This document shows, piece by piece, positions 12,689-24,685 of a stretch of DNA of 64,000 bases. A program made the translations under genes and the position numbers. Position 1 is the stretch's first letter. Every line of letters starts with the position of its first letter. Under the pieces are notes generated by a model. The model was not told the DNA's origin and made no database searches. It was given only the letters and a program-made list of their open reading frames with translations. The DNA comes from Silene conica (taxonomy: Eukaryota; Streptophyta; Magnoliopsida; Caryophyllales; Caryophyllaceae). The stretch covers positions 58,673,048-58,737,047 of the forward strand of contig CM055311.2 in the NCBI GenBank assembly GCA_029255685.2. The letters run 5' to 3'.

Positions 12689-13556
12689 AACTCCTCCTCG
12701 CCATCTCGAAAGCCGAGTCCACCAATATACTCCCACTCTTGTAAATAGGGATCGTCTTCTTAAGAGGATCCAACGGCTCCCTGAGCCCTTCTACTATCCT
12801 CCCAAATAAGCAACAAGCATGCAAAACAGAATCCGCCAACGTCCCGTCATCACTATTAACCCGACAACTTTCACCATTTACCCGAACACCTAAGATGTGC
12901 GCAACATCGTGAAGGAGTATGGAAATCTCCCAAAAGGCATATGGAAACTGTTGGTGTCAGGTGTCATCTCTCAACGAAATCAGAAATAAGTGGCATGTTA
13001 TAATGCTTGGCCATGGAATCTACTAGGTGAGATAAAGACCACTCTCGTCATACATAGACTGAACGGTCGGAGTTAGTGACCATTTGCTCAACACCCTCGT
13101 CTTACCAAATCGGTGGTAACCCGTCAAAACTGGTCGACCTACATCATTAGGAGTCGTCCATAAGTTGTTGGCGATGTGTCCCCCAAAGCTGGGAATCACG
13201 TTACAAACCAATGGACCACCAGGAACACGACCGGTACTCACCCAAGAATTATCCTTATACGACTTCTTCTTCTCCGGAGCCGCTATACTACTAGAACCCT
13301 CCTCCGACATCCCCCAACGCCCGTCATCCCGTTTACGGGGAACCCTCCTCACCCGCTACTCATCCCCATCCCGCTCTTGAACCCGCTCTTGATCCCACTC
13401 CTCAACCCGCTCCTCAACACCTTGACCTACAGACTCCTCCACTACATCATCAACAGCCCCCGACACCTCCGACTGAAACTGTAGCTCTTTTCGAGCCCGT
13501 GCTGATGTTGTCACCTTTCGAACTCGAACATTTCGGTCATTTCCTCATCCAACCAT
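12689..13556 (-). pseudogene. Plant mobile domain (PMD) protein, 5' part, decayed
   Basis: PMD proteins (PF10536, 'aminotransferase-like, plant mobile domain') occur as host genes and as cargo of Mutator-like transposons. On the minus strand an ATG at 13556 follows an AG acceptor. An acidic/arginine-rich N-terminal region follows, then the PMD N-terminal hallmark PGGPLVCNVIPSFGGHIA (about 13230-13170), then FHMPF-type sequence and a helical stretch (LADSVLHACCLFGRI) down to 12689, where the copia LTR cuts the gene. Several stops and frame changes split it, for example between the N-terminal arm and the GGHIA block and again before LADSVLH. Start and intron layout match the PMD copy at 57.7 kb. 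Assignment to PMD is by recognition, not by search. Confidence 0.7.
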
Positions 13557-13585
13557 CTATTCACAAAATTACAAATTCCTATTTC

Positions 13586-13832
13586 ACTATTTTTAACGAA
13601 AACAAAATAATTTAATAAATACAAATAAATCAATTATTAATTGAAAAAAATAAACATTTTAAAATAAAAATTAATTGTTTTTACGGTAACAAAGCAAGAC
13701 GGAAAAAAAACTATTTTTTAACGAAAACAAAATAATTTAAAAAATACAAATAAATCAATTATTAATTGAAAAAAAATTAAACATTTTAAAATAAAAATTA
13801 ATTGTTTTAACGGTAACAAAACAAGACGGAAA
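13586..13832. repeat. Tandem duplication, unit ~123 bp
   Basis: Two nearly identical AT-rich units, 13586-13708 and 13709-13832, each starting CTATTTTTTAACGAAAAC and ending AAGACGGAAAAA. Confidence 0.9.
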
Positions 13833-13843
13833 AAAAAAATTGG

Positions 13844-13908
13844 GACGAAATTTTTTTTCGTCTGGACCTAGGTTCAGACGAAAATTATATTCGTCCCAAT
13901 TTTTTTTA
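13844..13908. repeat. Inverted repeat with GGGACGAAA / TTCGTCCC ends
   Basis: Outer arms GGGACGAAA and TTCGTCCC enclose an inner pair TTCGTCTG/CAGACGAA around ACCTAGGT. It could fold as a long hairpin. It recalls the GGACGTG/CACGTCC arrays at 57.1 and 63.4 kb. Confidence 0.75.
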
Positions 13909-14111
13909 CTTTTTTTTTGTTTTTTGCAAAAACACGAATCAAATCCGGGTAAAAACATAACTAATACAAATTACATTAATAAAAATTCGACATTCAAACT
14001 ACGATACAATCCTAATTCCTTCAAAAGTTAAGGCATTTATCCTAATTCCGTTTCTAATCTATCAAAATCACAACAAAACAAAAAAAAAACAAAGAAGTAA
14101 AGAGTACATAC

Positions 14112-14600
14112 CGTGTTGAAGTTTTGAATTTGAGACGGAAAATTAGTTGTTGTGGAAGAAAAGAAAACGGTTTTTGTTTTTGAATTTTGTGAGATGAAGA
14201 ATGAATTTAAGTTAGATTAGTTTGAATATAAAGGGAAGGGGATGGGAGGGGTAGTTTAGGAATTTCATTAAAATGTGTCGACGATAATTAGTAATTTGTC
14301 GACGACGTATAGTAGGTTGGTTAATAAAAGCTTCAATTATAAATCTATTCATAAAATCTTCGTTTCTCAACGAAATGTAGTGGTTCTTTCGCCTGTAGTT
14401 TCGTAAGATCGTTCCCGTCGTTTTAAGGTAAACAATCTTGCAATTCATTACAGTCGAATTCCAGCCTGTTTCTATTGTCTCGAAATTCGTGTCTCTTATA
14501 TCGTTTTCTTTGTTTTTAGGCAGTGACATCGACGACTCGGAGTAGACTCGTTCTTTAATTTGTTGAAGAGGATTTAGAAGAATAGCTTCCAAAAATGTAA
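14112..14600 (-). other. 5' exon and upstream end of the PMD-bearing MULE remnant
   Basis: Upstream of the PMD intron on the minus strand. The stretch at 14277-14311 contains two GTCGACGA motifs, reading CGTCGTCGAC then ATCGTCGACA on minus. The same pair lies at 54887-54918 upstream of the other PMD gene. I infer this is the conserved terminal region of a MULE family. Its exact end is not visible. Confidence 0.5.
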
Positions 14601-14989
14601 CCTTGATGAGGAAAGCTCAGTTTATGTCATAAAGCACCATTTATGTGAAATTTTATGTTGTTTATGGAATTTGTTGTGGGTTTTGTGTTTAATAAGTTAT
14701 GGGTAACTTATAATCTGAAATTTTACATAATAATCATGTTAGGAATGTTCGGTTTCTTATTTGGTTTGATAAAATGTGTGGTTTGTTGTTGTTCATGGTT
14801 TTGAGGATGTATATGGGTTGTTCATGAAATTGGGAGTATGATTTCTTATTTTGATTCTCATTTTCGTCTCATATGTATTGATTGTGGTTAGTAGGTTCTG
14901 GGTGACATGAAAGTCATGTAGAAATCGTTGTTAGAAACCATCTCATGAGTTTTGATAAGTTCTATTTGTCGAAAATAACGTTTTTTTCG
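14601..14989. other. No recognised feature
   Basis: AT-rich sequence with no open frame of note and no terminal repeat that I could pair. It may be the outer end of the MULE remnant or the start of the LTR debris to its right. Confidence 0.4.
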
Positions 14990-15440
14990 TAACAGAGACT
15001 CTCAGCCGGTCAGCCGACCAACTGAAGCCTATGTGGGAATATGTGCATCGATCTAAGAAGGGGTCCTCAGCCGGGTGGCCGACAGCCGGTCCACCGGCTG
15101 AGAGCCCTTTACCTTTGTTATATGATTTAAGTTGAGAGAGTAGGACTCTCAGCCGGGTGGCCGGCAGCCAGTCCACCAGCTGAGAGCCACCCTTCTATGA
15201 ATTTTTCTAAGCTCTCGAAAAATGACCAGGGTCCTCAGTCGGCCAACCGTCCGCCGGTGGTCTGGCTGAGAGCCACGTTTCCTCTAAAATCGTTGATAAC
15301 TATTGTTTTATGAATCGGATTTCATTAATTCTTATTCCGTATGATTTGTATGCTTGTGTGAAGTCCAAGAAATTGGACGACACTTATGTCGAGTTCAAAA
15401 ATTTATTTGAGGAGAAAGACCCCTCGGCCGGGCATCCGGA
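14990..15440. repeat. Cluster of CTCAGCCGG / CCGGCTGAG palindromes
   Basis: At least four tandem blocks of 35-45 bases (about 14997, 15062, 15145, 15230), each opening with CTCAGCCGG-type sequence and closing with CCRGCTGAGAGCC. A weaker block lies at 15417. They are GC-rich islands in AT-rich sequence. The same words occur at 52.4-52.6 kb and a related set at 19.1-19.4 kb, in both cases inside LTR-like sequence. Confidence 0.8.
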
Positions 15441-15890
15441 AGGGAAATCCGCTCTCGCCTCAAAATAGTTTCCGAAATTGGCTAAGTGTTGAATGAATGC
15501 TTAGAAATGAAATACAGATTTACAAATCGAGTTTGAATTTATTCTTTCTGCTTTAACTCTTATGCTCGTACCGCATCTTTGAGATGTTGTTGTGTGTTAC
15601 ATGTGAAGCCCATACTATGAGCTATTATATGACTCTTGTTCTCACCAGACTCCGTTAACGTTTTTGGTATGACCGTTAGGCTTGGTGCTCTCGGTCAGGT
15701 TTCAGATCATCCGCCCGCCTTAGAGGGTACTTCATTTCTATCTAGTTCGAGTCTTGGAGGTGTCTTGGACACTTGTCGAATCGGGGAAGTATTATACCCC
15801 GAGAGTCTGGCCAAATTTAGACTTGGACCATATATAGTTTGTCGTCCTACCAAGGGATTTGAATAGTCTGAGACTAACTAGACATGCTAT
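15441..15890. other. Unassigned sequence between palindrome clusters
   Basis: Short open frames here (for example 15636-15866) have no recognisable domain. It is probably LTR or internal sequence of an old element. Confidence 0.35.
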
Positions 15891-17010
15891 TGTCGTATAA
15901 TGGAGTCGTCATATGCAATCTTCCATGTTATGTTGCTTTGTTTGGCGTCTTGTCATTGGTTGACTTATCTCGATTGAGTGATCCATTCATTATTGGCAAT
16001 CTATCGAGTATTTAAGATGCTCGATCAAGAGGTTCTATCTGACTTTGTGCTCGATCGAGGACTAAAGATGGTCGATCGAGTTAATTTCCTGGGAAGTCCT
16101 CGATCAAGGACCCATAGATGCTCGATCGAGGAGATGCGGGCTGCTGTGTCGGTTTATAATGGAATTTGTGTTTTAGTTAGTTTCTAATAGTTTTCGTGTG
16201 CTGAATAAACTAGACCTCTATTGCTATATATAGGAGGGTCTTGGGTAGCTTTAGATATCAAGTTTTTACCTTACTTTTTAGATACGCTTCTACAATTAAT
16301 TTACGCTTTAGTTTAATTTCCAGTTCTAATTCTAAAGACGGTTTTTAGTAATAAGGTTCTTAGTTCCGGATTTCCTTTGTTAGTAAGTTTCTTACATCTT
16401 TTATTTATTAATTTTTAATTATTTTCTTTAATTAGGTCTACCTTTATTTTTGTATCTGTCACATTCTCCATGAGTAGCTAGATTTCTTTTGATAGAATTT
16501 AGGGGAGTCGTGGTCTTAACATGTTATTAGTTAATTAATGGATCTTATCTTATAATTGCATCTGAATTCCCTTCACAACATATAATAATAATAATTGAAC
16601 GATTAGCTGCACATAATTGGTTAATTAATATGTGTAAGTTTCGACCTAGATCAGACCCGATTGGAAGAAGCGAGACCTGTTGTGAACATTAAAGTATGAT
16701 GATGAGGGTGACTGTTCTATATTAATATTACTTTAGGATGAATAGCCGACCAGTCTTGGATATTTATTCAATACCCTTCAGACATATTATTTGGCAGATC
16801 TTGGCATTACCTATTATTCTTATTATTCACATTAGTTTAGATAAATCACTCATTTTCCCCATAAGATTGTAAAATTAGGACAAACAAAATAAAAAATAGA
16901 TATCACTCACCTCCATGTGGATTCGATCTTGAATTCCCTAGGTATATTAGTTAGATTAGTAAGTTTATCTTTGATTAGGTATACGACTAAGCTCGATCAA
17001 TGGTCATGAT
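15891..17010 (+). mobile_element. Athila/Tat-like LTR fragment
   Basis: The left boundary is unclear. It contains a CTCGATCGAG palindrome cluster (about 16005-16135), then a TATA-like CTATATATAGG near 16225, and near 16910-16975 a stretch CCTCCATGTGGATTCGATC...TTTATCTTTG that aligns with the 3' end of the solo LTR at 56,635-56,715 (CCTCCTTGTGGTTCGACC). That end motif is typical of plant Athila/Tat LTRs. Old and broken. Confidence 0.5.
16005..16135. repeat. CTCGATCGAG palindrome cluster
   Basis: Five or so copies of CTCGATCRAG or its variants about 20-30 bases apart, ending ~90 bp before a TATA-like motif. Confidence 0.8.
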
Positions 17011-18901
17011 GAGATATCGTTCATCTTATTCCCTTCTAGTCATGAAAAGAAGGGTAAGAGGAACCATGAAAAGAAGAAGAGTTGGATGCGGTTCACTATA
17101 GCTTGCTACTACTTGTGTATATTTCAGACTTTTTCTAGGAGATTTGACCGACTTCTCCATGCCTTGAGTAGCATGGATGATGATATGAGGATTTTTGAAA
17201 TTTTTAAAGTTTTGTGTGAGAGGTTTGGCGGAGTCCCTCAAGAACCACATTTGTTCCATTGAGAACAATGTAACGTTTTAAGCGTGGGGACGGAATCCTT
17301 TATATAAAAACCATAAAAATTTGAAAAATTTGAAAAATTCAAAAACATGTTCTTACCTTATCTGTATAGATTGTATATATGTTTGTTTGTTTCTCTTCTT
17401 ACAAGGACATCACTTCACTTGAGACCGAGAGTGATTATGAAGACGCCACGGTATAATCGCTCATATCCTTATTCCGCTCTCATTTCTTTCCATTTGTTAC
17501 ATTTGAGGAGGATGGGCTTGTATGTTGAGGATTTGGGTTGCTATGGTGATTGTGTGCCTTTGTGCTGCTTAGGAGATGCATGAGTTGTTTGGCATGTAGT
17601 TTGATAGTTTCACTTGCATAACAACATGTTTATATTATTTTTATTCATGGCATATAATTACATTTAGGTAAAATGGTTTTTAATAGTACATAATTGAGAA
17701 CCTTGACAAAAGCATTTAGGTCATTGTAAATAAGTTTTCAACGTGTGACTTGCCTACAATAATGGAATTAAAACACCCTGAGTTGTGCTATTCTAGTGTC
17801 TTTTGAACCATGATCCAAAAACTAGTCAAGGGTTTGCATGTGAGTCACCATTTCCAACCCCGTGATGCAATATGGATTTGGTCAGCTTGTCTTGGTGACC
17901 TTGATCGACTTGGCGGTATGATGGAAACCCAAAAATAACTTTCATCGATAATTTTGAAATGTTCACTTCAATAGTTTTATATCGTGGAAGTGCTTTAAGT
18001 GCCAAAGAAACTTTGAAAAATTTGGAATGTTGAAAAATAATGAAAACATGTTTTGATGGAGGCATACCACATTGATGTGCTTTGGAGGGGACCCATTGAA
18101 TTAGCTTCTCACATGTACCGACGAAAGACAGAGTGACTATCAACCCGATAAAGTATTGTCTAGGGGTTAACCGGTTGCCTAGTAAGCGATTGGCAAAAAC
18201 AAAGGACATTAGCACGCGAGGGACAAACCTCACCTTAACTCATGAAATGAGAAAGCCAAATCAGGTCAAATTTTAAATAATTAATGAAATCCACCGTTTT
18301 GTATAGTGATTTGAGCATTTCACTCCCAAAATCTTTTTCCCATGCCTTCTTGTCGAGTTTGGGACGACCCATGACCTTTACTTTTGCAGAGAAAATCAAG
18401 ACTTATCATGTCACATGCCCCTAACACTATGGGCATCATCATTCCACATCATCCGATCGCCCTTGACAAAGGTATTTGGAAATTGAGTATGAAAGCAGCC
18501 TAGTTTAGCACTATTTGGAGGTGATTTCATGCTATCCTTTTAAACTTAGTGACTTGTTAAACTAATATTTTTTATGGAACACGTGTTTTTATATTTGTTC
18601 TCTTTTACTTGAAATTCGCCACTTAGATAAAAAAAGTGGTTTTTCTCTTTTGTCAGTGCATCCTATTGTTTCTTATATGCTCCATGTTAGGATGTATCCA
18701 ATTTTCCGCAAGACCCAACTTGCCTTGCAAGGGAGCACTCTACCTCATGGATGTTTTGTTGTGAGTTGAAGGGACGGAGAAGGACCGTTAATTGCCTATC
18801 GTTGATTATTACTTAGCATAGTTATTTGTTATGTGAATAAGGGTCTTAGTTTTTTTCTTTTACTTAAACGGGAACGATTAAGGCTTAAGTGTGGGCAGAT
18901 T
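17011..18901 (+). mobile_element. Internal debris of an Athila/Tat-like element
   Basis: No long frame. Two polypurine-like sites with the typical 'TTTAAGTGTGGG' flavour are visible, near 17276 (TTTTAAGCGTGGGGACG) and 18882 (GGCTTAAGTGTGGGCAG). The second directly precedes an LTR-like start at 18902. I infer the 3' internal part of one or two old elements. Broken. Confidence 0.45.
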
Positions 18902-19452
18902 TGATAAGTGCCTAATGTGTCTCAAATTCTCCCTCTTTTGTCTTGCATTCCGACTCAATTCGAGTCGGTTTTAGTCCTTCACATGTGCATTTCGTATTCA
19001 TTTCCTTATACTACGAGTGCATGTTGTATCTTTTAGGGTTCATGATAGAATCAAGGAAACGACAGCGGAAAGGATCGATTCGAAATAAAGCAAGAAAGAG
19101 AGGAGAAACAACTTCGGGTAGTGCCAGCCAGCAACCGGTGGCCCGACCACAATATCTCGATCACCCTTGCTTGCGTGAAAGAAGAGTAGAAGAAAGAAAA
19201 CAGGTGTTCCCAGCCGGTGGTCCGGCGGCCGGCTAGGGTACCATCATCACTACTCTTGTGCGTTAAAGGAAGAAAGGAAGAAGCACCTTGGTGTTCTCAG
19301 TTGGTGGCCCGTTGGCCCACTAGCCAGCTAGGGCACCCTCCACCATACTTAGTTTTATTTCAGGCATATAACATCCATAATGCATTACGTTGTTCATAGT
19401 CGGCCTATAGGCCGACAGCCTATACCCCGGCTATGGATACCTAATGACTTTC
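18902..19452 (+). mobile_element. Athila/Tat-like LTR, left part
   Basis: Begins TGATAAGTGCCTAATG right after a polypurine-like tract. It contains a palindrome/GC cluster at about 19125-19435 (AGCCGGTGG, CCGGCGGCCGGC, TCGGCCTATAGGCCGA). A copia element cuts it at 19453, and LTR-like sequence resumes at 22439. Confidence 0.5.
19125..19437. repeat. GC-rich palindrome cluster inside the LTR
   Basis: Three loosely similar blocks (about 19127, 19208, 19297) of AGCCGGTGGCCCG...CCGGCTAGGG type, then a perfect palindrome TCGGCCTATAGGCCGA at about 19400. Confidence 0.7.
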
Positions 19453-20399
19453 TGTGGGAAAATATCTGTATATATCCCAATTCTTTATATGCAGGATTAT
19501 AACAAATTTATAATGTACGATTTATGGTCATAAACGAAGAACAAGATACAAAGATAGGGATCAAGAATTAACCTTCTGTCCTTGCAAAGGCCTAAGATCA
19601 GATATCAAAACAGATATCCTCCTAATCGTTGCACCCAAGATGTTCCAAGAAATACCCTTTCTTGAGCTAGAAATTGCAAAATTACCTTTAATTTTGTGTA
19701 AGATGAAAGCTAGAGAGAGGGGAGGGAAGTAGTCGTGTAACTCGTGTGCTTTAAGTGCAGAGTGAATGTCCTATTTATAGCTGCAAACATCCTTGCTATT
19801 AGACATCAACTAGGATTCCCCAAATCAGTGTTTGGTTCTACCTACAGCACTTCATAACAACTGAACAACTTAATAATTGCTCAGACCGAAATTCTATCTT
19901 TATAGAATTAGTTATATCGCTCTCTCTTGTGTAATGTTTTATCTTATAAATATCTTATATTTATAATCCACTAATTAAATATAACCTTTTATATTTAATT
20001 AAATCATTTAATCTTTATTAAATAATTTCATTACACATAATTAAATATAACATTTTATATTTAATTACGAATTAATATTTTAATTCGTCTTACCTAATAT
20101 TATTTAATCAGTATTAAATAATTATGTCATCATTACATTGACTAACCGTTTAGTCATATAGGGTATCAATATAATTACATTTTCATCTAATCATATCTCT
20201 CAGATTCCATCCTTTAGGTGTCACTCTTAGGGACCAGTTGATTACCGTCATCTGTATGACAATAACGTCAAACTTTCTAGCAAGCCAACCGTTATTGATA
20301 AACGTGAATCAACTGACTAAAATACAAGGTATACCCTGTGTTCCTTTAAGAGATTTATACGTGTTGTCGCACTAACTGTTGAGGACACTAGCTCCAACA
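19453..20399 (-). repeat. Copia 3' LTR (947 bp)
   Basis: Begins TGTGGGAAAATATC and ends GCTCCAACA on plus. Reverse-complemented it aligns at both ends with the LTR at 11685-12688. Confidence 0.85.
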
Positions 20400-21334
20400 A
20401 TCTCCCACTTGTCCGTACAAGTGTATGTGCGATAACCGATTTCCATATCCAATTAAGTTTCTCCCACTCAATGTAAAACAATTTGCAAATCTGTATTCAC
20501 AAAGGTCGTATTTTACAAGCGATCTGTATCAAGAGTGGTTTCCCCGACTGGAGAGTAACTTAACTGATAACGAATCATTATTCGAGCTTGGCCAAGCATT
20601 TCAGTTACTACTCCTCGAGTGGCCCTGAGAAATATTAAAACCTGATGAGGGGTGGATATTTGCTTCAACTCGAATCTTGCAGATGTAAGCACAGTATGAA
20701 ATGACCCAAAAAAAATCTGCTTAGCCCCCGTTACGGTCAGCTAGTGAGAAAGAAATCAAAGTCACCCAAAACTGCCCTTTATCTCAAGAAACAGTCGATA
20801 GTCAAAAGAATCGACTCAAGGAACACGATGGACGTCCTATCCACTACCCGGCACCGAATGTTCAGTAACATTTAGGACTCCATTGCGTCGTCACGAAAAT
20901 TGTCCTACGAGTTATCGTTATAATCTCGTATTTGTGATTGATCAGTCAACGGTTTGACTTATGGTTTATTGAACCCACCATCAATCGACGTCACAAAATA
21001 ATTGCCAGAGTTATCAGCTCGTGTAGGCGATTACGGACAAAATAAATATAATGTAATTCAGTTCACTTTGTGGTGTTCAATGTTGTCAGTACAATCCACA
21101 TGAAAAACAATATAAAAAAACAAAATTGATGGTGTTATAACTAGTATATGAAGTAGATACAATATCCAATTCACAAAAAGTACTAATACAACTCAAGAAC
21201 ACGTTTAATTCCCATTGAAATAACAACGTGCCCTTCATGTTTATCATGTCTTAATGGTTTAGTGAGAGGATCTGCGATGTTGTCATCCGTTGCAATCTTG
21301 TCTATCACTATCTCCTTTTACTCAGTAGTAGAAT

Positions 21335-22140
21335 CTACAATAACACTCTGCTTGGAGCTTTTCCAACTGATAGCAACACCATTAAGAGTAAAACAAATCC
21401 AGATTGAGATTTCGAGTCATCGCGATCCGTTTGGAAGCTAGCGTCCGCGTAACCGTTTGTGCAAAGCTCAGTGCCTCCACCATAAGTCAATACCCAATCT
21501 TTAGTCCTCCGTAGGTACTTAATAATGTTTTTCATAGCCATCCAGTGTGGTTCACCTGGATTGCCTTGGTACCGACTCGTTATACTCAAAGCATATGCCA
21601 CGTCTGGACGTGTGCATATCATGGCATACATGATCGATCCTATAGCTGAGGCATAAGGAATGCGACTCATGCGCTCGACCTCTTCCGGTGTCTTAGGTGT
21701 CTGAGTCTTACTCAAATGCACCCCCGAGATCATCGGAAGTAACCCCTTTTTGGAGTTGGTCATGCTGAATCTGTCAAGAATCTTATCTATATAAGACTCC
21801 TGACTCAGTGATAATATCCGTCGTGATTTATCTCTATAGATACGGATCCCCAATATACATTGTGCCTCACCTAGATCTTTCATCTGGAAATGGTTCTTTA
21901 ATCATACTTTAACCGAAGATAAGAGAGGGATGTCATTTCCGATCAAGAGTATATCCTCGACATACAACACCAGAAAGACGATCTTGCTCCTACTCGACTT
22001 GATATATAAGCATGGTTCTTCGACTGATTGAATAAAACCATTCTTTTTTATCACTTGGTCGAAGCGATGATTCCAACTCCTAGATGCTTGCTTAAGTCCA
22101 TAAATGGAACGCTTAAGCTTGCACACTTTCTTAGGATTTT
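21335..22140 (-). pseudogene. Copia reverse transcriptase / RNase H remnant
   Basis: Translated pieces show KLKRSIYGLKQASRSWNHRF and LILLIGND-type RT sequence, MKDLGEAQCILGIRIYRD, and RNase H NGYADASFQTDRDDSKSQSG. They are near-identical in wording to the copia pol at 9.2-10.8 kb. Broken. Confidence 0.88.
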
Positions 22141-22163
22141 TAGGATCTGTGAAACCTTCGGGT

Positions 22164-22438
22164 TGTCATCATTACATTGACTAACCGTTTAGTCGTATAT
22201 GGTATCAATATGATTACATTTTCATCTAATCATATCTCTCAGATTCCATCCTTTAGGTGTGACTATTAGGGACCAGTTGATTACCGTCATCTGTATGACA
22301 ATAACGTCAAACTTTCTAGCAAGCCAACCGTTATCGATAAACGTGAATCAACTGGCTAAAATACAAAGTATACCCTGTGTTCCTTTAAGAGATTTATACG
22401 TGTTGTCGCACTAACTGTTGAGGACACTAGCTCCAACA
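22164..22438 (-). repeat. Copia 5' LTR fragment
   Basis: Repeats the inner 275 bp of 20126-20399 with a handful of differences and ends in the same GCTCCAACA terminus. Confidence 0.88.
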
Positions 22439-23265
22439 TTAGTTTCTCTTCGATTTGCGCATTGTAACTCGGGTTATAATTTGGGATTATTGAAGAATTA
22501 TTCCATCAATCAATCAGAGTTACTTCCTTGGGATTTTTTCCCTCTTAATCTACTTTGGTTATCAGTTGTTTACATTTAGCATTCATCCTTTGTGTTGTTC
22601 TTAGTTGATAATGTTTATTGTATGCTTCTACCCATCTCTTGTTTGCTTTGATATGTTAATTGTATTGAATATGTGTGAGTAGTTTCATTACTAGGATGGA
22701 GGGGGATCCTTTGTAGGGGTTTAAGGAGGGGTTTAACATGTCTATATGGTTTTTATTGAGTTGTTTACGTTGTCTCGTAGTTATGCATGCAAAGTGTTCT
22801 AGAAAATGCCTAAATGAGTAAGTTAGGTTAGTTCCTTTAACAAATTGTCCATTAGTCGAGTTAGTAGCTTGGTTATTGATTAGGACGTGATAACAACTTG
22901 TGGGTTGATTCGGTTGAATGAGCAAGACAACTTTTCTTGACCTAGGTTAGGACTCGTATCGAGAGGTCGGGTCTTGATTGTCGTATCGCTCTTATTAGCC
23001 CGTTTGCATGGTATTTACCCTTCCCTTACCCCGCTTTGGTAAACCCATCATATTAGTTTTCTTTAATCCTATATCTCATCTCGTTTAATCCTTAGTTTAT
23101 GCTAGTTTCTCATAGTTTCCTTGCTTAGTTTTCTTTTCTCGCAAAATCAATCAATTGTTGAATTAAACTAATAGCTGAAACAACTGAACTTAGAAAAGCA
23201 TGAACCGTCCTTTGGGTTCGGCCCCCGTAATGCTACGACGGTAACTAGTCCACTTGCGACTTTAT
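22439..23265 (+). mobile_element. Athila/Tat-like LTR, right part
   Basis: Continuation of the LTR interrupted at 19452. Layout follows the solo LTR at 55.1-56.7 kb: an ATCAATCAATCAG region, a long T-rich middle and a 3' end with CCTTTGGGTTCGGCCCCCG near 23210. The exact end is uncertain. Old. Confidence 0.45.
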
Positions 23266-23684
23266 AAATTTAAAGATATATCAAACACACAATACATATC
23301 GCTTCCTATATAGATACACATATGAAATTAAATACTTGACTGAGTAGGATAACCTACCTTACACACGCATCCAATCAAAGCATCTTTACATCGACATTCT
23401 TGGTCTCCGATGACAAGTTCTAGCCATTACTAACCCAAAAGAAAACTGTAAGGCCAGGACTTAAAGAAAGGTAACTTGACGGAAAGCACTAGGGAGTCGC
23501 TAATGCCAAGGTCTCAGGGGTGAACTTCCCTTACACGTCGAAGTACTTGCATCCGGATCAACTAGGTGTGAGAGAGGAATAGAAAAGGGAGAAGTTGTTT
23601 TGGGTTAAGAGCGTCGACGAAATAAATTTTAGAAAACAAGTTTTATTAAATCCCGACGCTGAAATAACCCGCTGGAACTTACCG

Positions 23685-23725
23685 TACTCGACCGAGTACA
23701 CTGTACTAGGCCGAGTATCTCTCTA
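23685..23725. repeat. ACTCGACCGAGTAC palindromes
   Basis: A perfect palindrome plus a GTACTAGGCCGAGTA variant inside the LTR piece. Confidence 0.75.
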
Positions 23726-24685
23726 CACGAGAGATACTTACACAAATTTTTTATGCTTCTCAATAAGGTTCCTCTATGGTTTATTTATGGTCAAAGGTAA
23801 GCAACTGTCTCCTGAACACGGGTATTACAGTCTTCCCCCTTAAAAGAAACTTCGTCCTCGAAGTTTTCCATATCATCCCTAGTAACTAAGTCGACTCGAT
23901 AACACCATTTACTATCCCTCTTATGCTATAATTACCGTGGTATACTATTCTCTCTTGGTATGTTAACCCCCTTATCCCCCTTAAGGTACATTAAGGATGA
24001 TAACTCTAAAACGTGTATCAGCTAAAAGTTCTTTTCATGTAACCGATCCCACATACTTCTTACTCCCTAATACAGCTTTAGAATTCGAGCACATACTTCC
24101 ATGTCATGGTTGCTCGATACTATCACCATCGTCGATAGTATAAGACAACATGATTATGACCATGACAACGTTCACCACTTACGCAATATGTTATTCATGA
24201 AACCAAATCTCTTAACATCTATCCAACATTCCCATAACATTCACCATATTTATATAACATTCACAATGTTTATAAGGCGCAACAAATTATATATAAGTTT
24301 ATGTAATACCCTTCACAAATAACATCCACAATCTATAGAAAATACTTTACGATTAATTTCAATACTCTTTAAAATGCATGAAAAGAAACATTATATCTAG
24401 TTAACGCGATAATATATACATATCCCTCTTAAAAGAACTTCGTACTTAAAGTTCACTTGTCAAAGAGATAATTGTTCCAATTATACTGTTTATGACTGTT
24501 AAACTTGAAATAACATCATATTCAAGGACATCCAAGGACGATGACACACAACTTATCGATGTATAAAAGCTTGTTATACAAAACGTGAAACTTCTAAGAT
24601 ATCCTCGACACGGACTAGCCATACTCATAAAATATCTAAAATTCTCATATATTAACTCGCGACCAGAATGCAAAAGATGGTACTC

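Larger units (their letters stand above)
13557..14111 (-). other. First intron of the PMD pseudogene
   Basis: Minus-strand donor GTATGT at 14111 and acceptor TAG before 13556. It holds a ~123-bp tandem duplication and an inverted GGGACGAAA...TTCGTCCC block. The PMD gene at 57.7 kb has an intron at the same place, also filled with GGACG-type repeats. Confidence 0.5.
19453..22438 (-). mobile_element. Second Ty1/copia copy, shortened and broken
   Basis: Minus-strand copia element of the same family as the one at 9.2-12.7 kb. The left (3') LTR is 19453-20399, followed by a polypurine tract (minus GACAAGTGGGAGAT), the 3' untranslated part, an RT/RNase H remnant (about 21335-22140), and then a 275-bp piece of the 5' LTR (about 22164-22438) that repeats 20126-20399. 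The copy is much shorter than a full element. The flanking five bases do not match, so I cannot show a clean target duplication. Confidence 0.88.
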
